A stretch of 8,994 nt of DNA from an uncultured Pedobacter sp. (GTDB lineage: Bacteria > Bacteroidota > Bacteroidia > Sphingobacteriales > Sphingobacteriaceae): positions 1 to 8,994 of the forward strand of contig CAMLDJ010000222.1 of assembly GCA_946478755.1 (NCBI GenBank), written 5' to 3'. Below are positions 1 through 5,835 of this stretch, piece after piece. How positions within the stretch are numbered: position 1 is the stretch's first letter; each line of letters starts with the position of its first letter. The notes below the pieces were generated by a model, which saw only the letters and a program-made list of their open reading frames with translations, was not told where the DNA came from and searched no databases. Position numbers and translations under genes: made by a program.

Positions 1-2214
1 TAAGGAAACCGCATAGCTTCCAGGTTGGGAAAAGGTATGTTGTGGATGTTGGTCTGTCGAAACATTGGGATTGGCAGCACTGGCATTTGCATCACCGAAA
101 TTCCAGTTCCACTTTGTGATCGTTCCTTCGCTGGCTACCGACTCATCTGTAAACGCGATCGTTCTGGTTTCGCAGGAAGGTGTTGTAAATTTAAAGGCAG
201 CAACCGGCAGTTTATTTACATGTACGGTTATGGGTGCAGTTACCATTGATGCGCAGCCCGACTCGCTTTCTACCCAGAGTTTTATTTGATAGTCGCCCGC
301 GTTCGTATAGACATGCTCAAACGGCGCGGCCGATCTAAGCGTTACCATATCGCTGCCATCGCCCATGTCCCAATGCCATTTGGCTATATTTTTGCCATTC
401 GGAATGCTCTCATCGCTAATGGTCATGGGAACACCCGGACAAGCCTGTTGTGTACTGACGGAAAACTTGGCGGTGGGCAAGCCAAATACCTCAAAATCCA
501 ACACCATCTCTTCATTTGGGTCGCATCCCGCAGAAAATGGATTTACAGCAACCACTTTAATTTCATGCACACCGGGACCAGGGAAAGGAATCGTCCTTCT
601 ATATCTGTATTTATATACGTTAACACCGTTTATGATGGCTGTTTCATCGGCACCAGGACCAGCAACCGGCGGCTCAGCGGCTCCATCGATGGTCCAGATT
701 ATGCTGGCAGGCTCATATGGCAAGACCAGGGTGAGTGCAGCGGTTTGCCCCGCACAAACATCATCAATTTCCAAACTGGTCGCAGCATCAGAGAGCTGAA
801 GGTTCTGGTAGAGATTTTTTGCATCGGCACCGGCAAGATAGCCATAAGATTCAACCCCTCCATACCCATAAGCAATGGCAGAAAAACCACCATCGGCCAT
901 CAGTGTATGGGTTGGATTAATGAACGATCTGGCCGTTACATCTTCCTGGAGATACCAATAACCAGTACTACCGATTCGGATAAATGTTCCCTCCGGTGCC
1001 AAGCCGTTAATGGTGAAAGAAGCTTTAAATTCATCCTTTATAATGACATTGATATAATGCTGGGTGATATTGGTTGGCGGATTAGTCTGGCCCTGCAGTG
1101 CAGAATAAACCGTAATTTTGGACAACGTTTGTTCTACCGGATTCAAAACTGTCATCTCCGGATCTCCGGGATGGGGCGCTGAATTATTATTAAAGCCAGC
1201 ATTTGCGATATCACATCCCTGACTGATTTGATACTGAACTACGCTTATCGGCTCAGAGGCTTTGATGCTGTTGGCCTCGGCGGATTTAAATTCGTAAACA
1301 GCACCTTTGTCAAAAATGGATGGATTTGCTCCATTTATGCTTAGCGCTGTATTGTCCTTACTAAAATAAACCCTGAAAACATCATGCGGTTTACGAATAA
1401 AAGGCGCTGTAATAAACTCCTTTCCCCATGCGGTTATCGGATACAGCTGCTGGTAAAGGTTATCGCCACCGGAACCGGAAGCGCGCCCATCGCCGCAAAA
1501 GCCGACCCAGCTGCTGCCCGAAAAGACCGCTATGGGTTTGCAGGCACCATTGATCCCGGCTACGGAAATCAGGTGTGATCCAGACAGATCGGTATCTGAC
1601 TGGTACTGGTAGATCTCTCCCTTCTGCATTACCTTTTGAAACGTCTGCCCTGCCTGGTGGCTGCCATTCAGCCCATCTGCTGTGGGCGTAATGTCAATGA
1701 TCGTGTTATCTTCTACGGCTACAATGGTAAATTGCGAACGCGAAGGGCCAGCGTTTGCTCCCGTCTGCTTATTTTGTGTATAGTTTGCAGTATAATATTC
1801 CCTGCCTAAAACTTTAGCGGGCAATACCAGCGTAGCGCCAGATCTGGCCGCTTTAAAAATATGTGCGTACACTACAACCGGTTTCTCTGCAATTACCTGA
1901 ATGGCCTTACCAGTTTCTATAAGGTCTGATGATCCGATGTAAACATTGAACACCTCCGGATCGATGGGTACCGGCTGAACCGTATTTGCGGTAATGACAA
2001 AAGGAGAACTGGCGATACTGACTCCGCCAATTCTTACCTCTGCTGTTGTATTCACATCAGAGGTGATATACAAATACATTTTGGACTTCGTACCATCAAT
2101 ATGCCCGGTATAAGCAATCCAAAACTCCTTACCTTTATTTGAAGTGTTCTGGGCCCCTGCATTAATAAATAGGAAGAGCAGAAGCACCCATATCACTAAA
2201 CCCCATCTGTACAT
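1..2214 (-). CDS. Secreted surface protein, IgGFc-binding-like N-terminal domain plus PKD domains (3' end outside window)
   Basis: The minus frame is open for 738 codons and leaves the window without a stop, so the protein is C-terminally incomplete here. The start is ATG at 2212-2214. It opens with a signal peptide: M-Y-R-W, a hydrophobic stretch over residues 5-17, and a likely cleavage after A19-G20-A21 before Q22. Residues about 27-480 resemble the IgGFc-binding N-terminal domain of Bacteroidota surface proteins: G28-K-E-F-W32, then S232-G-S-S-W236, then D251-N-L-Y-Q-Q ahead of W263-G-K-E-F. Two PKD domains follow. One has W613-H-W-D-M-G-D-G620 and a later H-V-Y-x-x-A-G-x-Y strand. The other has W704-N-F-G-D708 and F-x-x-P-G-S-Y close to the window edge. 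In this family such proteins usually end in a gliding-motility/type IX secretion C-terminal domain, which would lie outside the window. The protein is presumably exported and displayed on the surface, perhaps for adhesion; its ligand is unknown. It follows a response regulator gene by 29 bases on the same strand and is probably cotranscribed with it. Confidence 0.88.
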   Translation of the reverse strand, partial: MYRWGLVIWVLLLFLFINAGAQNTSNKGKEFWIAYTGHIDGTKSKMYLYITSDVNTTAEVRIGGVSIASSPFVITANTVQPVPIDPEVFNVYIGSSDLIETGKAIQVIAEKPVVVYAHIFKAARSGATLVLPAKVLGREYYTANYTQNKQTGANAGPSRSQFTIVAVEDNTIIDITPTADGLNGSHQAGQTFQKVMQKGEIYQYQSDTDLSGSHLISVAGINGACKPIAVFSGSSWVGFCGDGRASGSGGDNLYQQLYPITAWGKEFITAPFIRKPHDVFRVYFSKDNTALSINGANPSIFDKGAVYEFKSAEANSIKASEPISVVQYQISQGCDIANAGFNNNSAPHPGDPEMTVLNPVEQTLSKITVYSALQGQTNPPTNITQHYINVIIKDEFKASFTINGLAPEGTFIRIGSTGYWYLQEDVTARSFINPTHTLMADGGFSAIAYGYGGVESYGYLAGADAKNLYQNLQLSDAATSLEIDDVCAGQTAALTLVLPYEPASIIWTIDGAAEPPVAGPGADETAIINGVNVYKYRYRRTIPFPGPGVHEIKVVAVNPFSAGCDPNEEMVLDFEVFGLPTAKFSVSTQQACPGVPMTISDESIPNGKNIAKWHWDMGDGSDMVTLRSAAPFEHVYTNAGDYQIKLWVESESGCASMVTAPITVHVNKLPVAAFKFTTPSCETRTIAFTDESVASEGTITKWNWNFGDANASAANPNVSTDQHPQHTFSQPGSYAVSL

Positions 2215-2216
2215 AT

Positions 2217-2251
2217 TATCTTAGATATCCCTTTTTAGGATATCTAAGATA
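2217..2251 (-). promoter_or_regulatory. Perfect 14-bp hairpin directly before the surface-protein start codon
   Basis: Bases 2217-2230 and 2238-2251 are exact reverse complements around a 7-base loop (2231-2237). On the minus-strand transcript the loop reads UAAAAAG. The stem contains the stop codon of the response regulator (2244-2246) and ends two bases before the ATG of the surface-protein gene. The stem is mostly A/T and no U-run follows, so it is a poor intrinsic terminator. Its position suggests control of ribosome access to the downstream gene, or an RNA processing or stability element. The structure is seen directly; the function is inferred. Confidence 0.6.
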
Positions 2252-2699
2252 GCAGATTTTGCCTTAATAAGAATTCAAGTTGCTGATTCGCCAATAATAA
2301 TTTTGCGGTGAGGTCCCTGTTCTCTTTTCTAAGCATATAAATTTCATATGCTTTTTCTATATTGATCTTCAGATCGGCCTCCATCCAGGGCTTCTGAATA
2401 TAGCGGTATACCTGCCCTTTATTAATGGCATCAATCACTGCATCAATATCCGTATATCCGGTAAGGATCATTCTGATCGGATCAGGATGCTTCTCTAATA
2501 TGGAAGCCAGAAATTCTACACCTGTCGTTTTCGGCATTCTCTGGTCGGTAATGATGACATGAATTTCTTCCTTATCTAAAATGATTCTGCCCTCATCTGC
2601 AGATTCAGCGGTAAAAACATTATACAACCTCCTGTAAGTGGCTTTAAATGCACTTAAGTTATGAGGTTCGTCATCAACATATAGGATATTTACATTCAT
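2244..2699 (-). CDS. Single-domain response regulator (REC plus C-terminal helix)
   Basis: This 151-aa protein is a CheY-like receiver with no DNA-binding or enzymatic output domain. The acidic pocket is D9-D10, the phosphoacceptor is D52 in T-D-Q-R-M-P, the switch residue is T80 in L-T-G-Y-T-D, and the conserved lysine is K103 in Q-K-P-W. All key residues are present, so it should be phosphorylatable. Residues about 112-148 form a charged, leucine-rich helix that may be a coiled coil for dimerisation or partner docking. The protein probably acts in the cytosol as a phosphate shuttle or through protein contacts. Its receiver matches that of the REC-kinase at the right end of the window at about 61 of 104 ungapped positions, which suggests a shared kinase or common descent. 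The start ATG (2697-2699) has no clear Shine-Dalgarno. It lies upstream of the surface-protein gene on the same strand and diverges from the enzyme-kinase operon. Confidence 0.93.
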   Translation of the reverse strand: MNVNILYVDDEPHNLSAFKATYRRLYNVFTAESADEGRIILDKEEIHVIITDQRMPKTTGVEFLASILEKHPDPIRMILTGYTDIDAVIDAINKGQVYRYIQKPWMEADLKINIEKAYEIYMLRKENRDLTAKLLLANQQLEFLLRQNLLS

Positions 2700-2816
2700 T
2701 TGTCTGGAAATAAAAGTTAAAAATACTTTTTTATTATTACTCTTAAAAGCCTATTTTTAGTTCTTTCAATAATTTACCTATTTTTTTTATTTTTATAGCA
2801 TCCATATATTAAAAAA
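2700..2816. promoter_or_regulatory. Divergent AT-rich intergenic region, presumed two-way promoter
   Basis: These 117 bases separate the two oppositely oriented gene groups, so promoters for both probably lie here. The stretch is strongly A/T-rich with T-runs near 2728-2732 and 2781-2788, then ATTAAAAAA immediately before the plus-strand ATG, as expected for Bacteroidota leader regions. I could not assign a convincing -33 TTG / -7 TAnnTTTG pair on either strand. No small gene or strong hairpin was seen in it. Confidence 0.45.
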
Positions 2817-5132
2817 ATGCAGTCTCAAGCTCATCTAAATTTAAATTTTGAAGCACTTATTAATACTACCAAGCAATTAAATCAACTCTACAAGCCTGTA
2901 TTATTTAACACTCAAAACATCACCGAAAAACAAAATCTTGAAAATATCCTAATTGAAAAACCTCATATCCAGGTATTTGACAGCATCGAATCACAGATTG
3001 AAGAACTGATCAAATGTTTGAAGCCAGGCATCCCTCCTTCAGAATTAAAAATTGCGACTAAAAAACATCGTGGCTCAACCGATCTGCACGACTACGGGGT
3101 ATGGGTTTATTATCCCTGGTCTGAAAAACTAGTACATATTTTGGGGGAAGAAGAATTTGTTCTTGTACGAACCAACAGAAACAAGCATAAAATAACTGAA
3201 GAAGAACAATTCGTCCTTTCACAAAAAAAAATTGGTGTAATGGGGCTTTCCGTTGGACAGTCGGTGTCTTTAACCCTGGCCATTGAAAGAGGGTTTGGCG
3301 AACTGCGGATTGCGGACTTCGACGAGCTGGACTTGTCCAATTTAAACCGCATCAGAACAGGTATACATAATATACACCTTCAGAAAACAGTCATTGTGGC
3401 CAGAGAGATTGCAGAACTTGATCCTTATTTAAAAGTAGTGTGCTTTCATGAGGGGATCACGGAGGACAATATCGATGATTTTCTAACTAACAATGGCACA
3501 CTTGACCTTTTGATTGATGAATGCGATAGTTTTGATGTAAAGATCAGCGCAAGGCAAAAGGCCAAAGCATTGGGCATTCCTGTTTTAATGGAGGGTAGCG
3601 ACAGGTGTACGATTGATATGGAAAGATTTGACCTTGAACCCGACAGACCGGTTCTCCATGGCTATGTAGAGCACATCGATATGAGCGTCTTCAAAACGCT
3701 AAAAACACTGGATGAGAAAGTACCTTATATAGCGCCTGTTACCGGAATAGAAACACTCTCTCCCCGGATGAAAGCCTCTGCTGTCGAAATCATGAGTACC
3801 ATATCCACCTGGCCACAGCTGGCCAGTGCGGTTACTTATGGGGGCGGAATTACGGCCGATCTCTCCAGAAAAATACTACTGGGAAACTTAAAGCTCTCTG
3901 GAAGATTTTTCATAGATATCGATGAACTGATTGCAGATGAAAAGCCGGTTACCGAATCCCCGGTAGAGCACAGCAACAAACAATTAAGCAACACAGAAAT
4001 TGAAGCATATTTGTCAAAAAATCGTGTTTCTGTAGATACTAAGGGTGATGCAGTTCCCGAAGAGCTCATTAATAAGCTGATCAGCTCAGCAGGCAAGGCT
4101 CCTTCCGGCGGAAATAACCAGCCCTGGCACTGGCATTATGAAAACACGACCTTACACCTGTTTTTAAATAAACAGGTGTCCGGTGCCTATTTAGACCCAG
4201 GGTATATTTCATCTTACGCCTCAGTCGGTGCTTCAATCGAGAATTTATTGCTCGAAGCGGCTGTAAATGGGCTGAGCGTACATTGGAAGTTTACGCCGGA
4301 GCTTTTTCCTGATCACATTGCCTTTTTTAGTTTTACAGGAAAATATGAGGCAAATGATACAGAAAAAGAACTGGCTGCACAAATCACTGGAAGACATACC
4401 AACCGAAAGTTTGGAAATTCACAGGAGATCAGTATCGCAGACATGGATCAGCTCAGCGCAAGGGTTGCATCAGATGAAATCAATTTACACTGGCTTACTG
4501 CGAATGAGGATAAAACCGCCCTGGGCCACATAGCAGGTCAGGCGGACCTGTTGCGTATGTTTACGCCCGCTGCACATCAGGATTTCATTAAGAAAGAGAT
4601 GCGCTGGAGTCCCGAGCAGGTCCTGGAAACAGGAGACGGTATCGGCATTCATACGCTTGACCTGAGTAATCAGGATCAGATCGGACTAAGATTAATGAAA
4701 GACGAAAGAGCTGTCGAATTTTTAAAAAAGATAAAAGGCGGCAATGCCTTCAAATACCTTGCCTTAAAGCAATTCCAATCATCCCCCGCAATTGGCCTAA
4801 TTACTTTACCGCAGCACACCCCTTTAAACTATATAAAAGGAGGTATGGCGGCCGAAAAATTGTGGCTGTCGGCCACTGCATTAGGCTATCAAATCCACCC
4901 CGTTAATGTTCCTTTAATTTTCTTTTACAAAAACAATTCTACGGAATTCAATGATCTGCCAGAAGTAAGTAGACAGCAATTTTTAAATTTACATGAGGAA
5001 TTTAAGCAATTGTTTAAAATAACTGATAATATTGCAGAAATATTCATGTTTAGAATATTTAAGGCGGAATCATCACCGCAACGTACAATTAGAAAACCTT
5101 TAAATAAAACTTTATCCATTGGAAGAGCATAA
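2817..5132 (+). CDS. ThiF/E1-like and nitroreductase fusion protein, Rv1355c (MoeY-like) family
   Basis: This 771-aa protein has three parts. Residues 1-130 include the Y-P-W-S (about 100-103) and V-R-T-N-R-N segment that precedes the E1 domain in this family. Residues about 137-330 are a ThiF/MoeB/E1-like Rossmann domain: nucleotide loop G143-L-S-V-G147, then D167-F-D-E-L-D172 leading to S174-N-L-N-R178, K190, and D234-E-C-D237. Such domains adenylate a carboxylate, usually a protein or peptide C-terminus. I see no CxxC zinc pairs, so it departs from canonical MoeB/ThiF. Residues about 395-750 are a nitroreductase-like FMN domain: A428-P-S-G-G-N-N-Q-P-W437, a later R-H-T-N-R segment, and G-G-M677-A-A-E-K followed by A-L-G-Y-Q. 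The A-P-S..Q-P-W and R-H-T-N-R pattern recalls the mycobacterial Acg branch. The actual substrate is unknown, and the molybdopterin role attached to MoeY is not supported by any neighbour. It is probably cytosolic and first in the operon; the next gene starts inside its last codons. Confidence 0.88.
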   Translation: MQSQAHLNLNFEALINTTKQLNQLYKPVLFNTQNITEKQNLENILIEKPHIQVFDSIESQIEELIKCLKPGIPPSELKIATKKHRGSTDLHDYGVWVYYPWSEKLVHILGEEEFVLVRTNRNKHKITEEEQFVLSQKKIGVMGLSVGQSVSLTLAIERGFGELRIADFDELDLSNLNRIRTGIHNIHLQKTVIVAREIAELDPYLKVVCFHEGITEDNIDDFLTNNGTLDLLIDECDSFDVKISARQKAKALGIPVLMEGSDRCTIDMERFDLEPDRPVLHGYVEHIDMSVFKTLKTLDEKVPYIAPVTGIETLSPRMKASAVEIMSTISTWPQLASAVTYGGGITADLSRKILLGNLKLSGRFFIDIDELIADEKPVTESPVEHSNKQLSNTEIEAYLSKNRVSVDTKGDAVPEELINKLISSAGKAPSGGNNQPWHWHYENTTLHLFLNKQVSGAYLDPGYISSYASVGASIENLLLEAAVNGLSVHWKFTPELFPDHIAFFSFTGKYEANDTEKELAAQITGRHTNRKFGNSQEISIADMDQLSARVASDEINLHWLTANEDKTALGHIAGQADLLRMFTPAAHQDFIKKEMRWSPEQVLETGDGIGIHTLDLSNQDQIGLRLMKDERAVEFLKKIKGGNAFKYLALKQFQSSPAIGLITLPQHTPLNYIKGGMAAEKLWLSATALGYQIHPVNVPLIFFYKNNSTEFNDLPEVSRQQFLNLHEEFKQLFKITDNIAEIFMFRIFKAESSPQRTIRKPLNKTLSIGRA
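4154..4179. repeat. Perfect 10-bp inverted repeat inside the fusion gene
   Basis: ACACCTGTTT (4154-4163) is exactly complementary to AAACAGGTGT (4170-4179), with a 6-base TTAAAT loop. It falls in the nitroreductase part of the fusion gene, just after the A-P-S..Q-P-W motif. No U-run follows, so it is not a typical terminator. It could be a chance coding palindrome, an mRNA structure or a dyad protein site; nothing distinguishes these. Confidence 0.5.
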
Positions 5133-5835
5133 AACGCAGATCAATAAGCTTTATTTTAAAGCTTTTAGAGCCGTAGATAATCGCGAGGGCTGCATGAAAT
5201 TTATTGAGGGGCATACCCATGTACTGGAAATATTTGGAATTACTAAAATTACCTCCGCAAATATCGATTGGATACTTAATCCGGGCGTATATGTAGTATT
5301 GGTAAGCGCGGAAGAAAACGGCAAAGCGCTTGCCGGAAGCAGGGTGCATGTCGCCGACGGCATTGTGCCTCTTCCTGTGGAAACTGCTGTAGGCGAAATG
5401 GATAACCGAATATACGGAATGGTGAAAGAGCGGGTCGCCAACGGTACAGGCGAACTTTGCGGGGTCTGGAACTCCTGGGAAATTGCCGGTTTGGGTGTCG
5501 GCAGCTGGGTACTTAGCCAGATCACCGTAGCCCTTTCCAGTCTTGTCGGTTTGCAGTCCTTGTTTGGTCTTACTGCGCCGGCTACTTACAGAAATGCAGT
5601 TAGAGGAGGCTTCAGAGTGGTGAAGGAGATTGGCATAAACGGCAAATTTTATTACCCCAAAGAGGATTTGACGGCTACAGTTGTACTAAATGATGAGCTG
5701 GATACCCTGCCTACCGCTACGCCGGAGTCCCACGACTTTGTAATGGCCCTGAGAAAGGAGCCGAAACAGACTGTTGCCATGCCGAACAAAACAAACGACG
5801 GATTTATAGATATGCATATTGACATCATTATATGA
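5119..5835 (+). CDS. GNAT-like putative N-acyltransferase (acyl-amino-acid / autoinducer synthase-like)
   Basis: This 238-aa cytosolic protein has no signal peptide or clear membrane segment. The layout suggests a GNAT-type acyltransferase like N-acyl amino acid synthases or acyl-homoserine-lactone synthases. An N-terminal helical part (1-50) precedes N54-P-G-V-Y-V-V-L and A-G-S-R75-V-H-V-A-D-G81, the usual strand-turn-strand before the acyl-CoA site. Then come E112-L-C-G-V-W117, a hydrophobic helix (about 123-145), and R162-G-G-F-R166 with K-E-I-G-I-N-G. The assignment rests on pattern, not on a diagnostic motif; the donor and acceptor are unknown. The best start is TTG at 5119, 14 bases inside the preceding gene. 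The frame is closed by a stop at 5101-5103 and the first ATG is codon 26 (5194). I prefer TTG because residues 1-25 read as a plausible amphipathic helix continuous with the rest. Its TGA overlaps the next ATG (ATGA), which implies translational coupling to the sensor kinase. Confidence 0.6.
   Translation: MEEHKTQINKLYFKAFRAVDNREGCMKFIEGHTHVLEIFGITKITSANIDWILNPGVYVVLVSAEENGKALAGSRVHVADGIVPLPVETAVGEMDNRIYGMVKERVANGTGELCGVWNSWEIAGLGVGSWVLSQITVALSSLVGLQSLFGLTAPATYRNAVRGGFRVVKEIGINGKFYYPKEDLTATVVLNDELDTLPTATPESHDFVMALRKEPKQTVAMPNKTNDGFIDMHIDIII
5146..5164 (+). repeat. Short hairpin near the 5' end of the acyltransferase-like gene
   Basis: AAGCTTTA (5146-5153) and TAAAGCTT (5157-5164) are perfectly complementary around a TTT loop. 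The hairpin is 14 bases past the stop of the fusion gene and about 27 bases into the acyltransferase-like gene if TTG 5119 is its start. If the real start were ATG 5194, it would instead lie in the leader. It could modulate initiation or transcript stability; this is inference. Confidence 0.4.

Noticed and set aside
286..1182. A 298-codon open frame on the plus strand
   Set aside because: It lies antisense to the surface-protein gene, whose minus frame shows a signal peptide, IgGFc-binding-like motifs and PKD domains. The plus-strand translation has no recognisable domain and is an antisense shadow.
2217..2251. Intrinsic terminator between the regulator and the surface-protein gene
   Set aside because: The stem is mostly A/T and is followed by AATATG rather than a U-run, and it directly abuts the next start codon.
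4836..4847. Strong Shine-Dalgarno-like AAAGGAGGT followed by ATG
   Set aside because: It lies in frame inside the nitroreductase domain, only one base or less separates it from the ATG, and Bacteroidota rarely rely on such sites. It encodes the conserved K-G-G-M segment.
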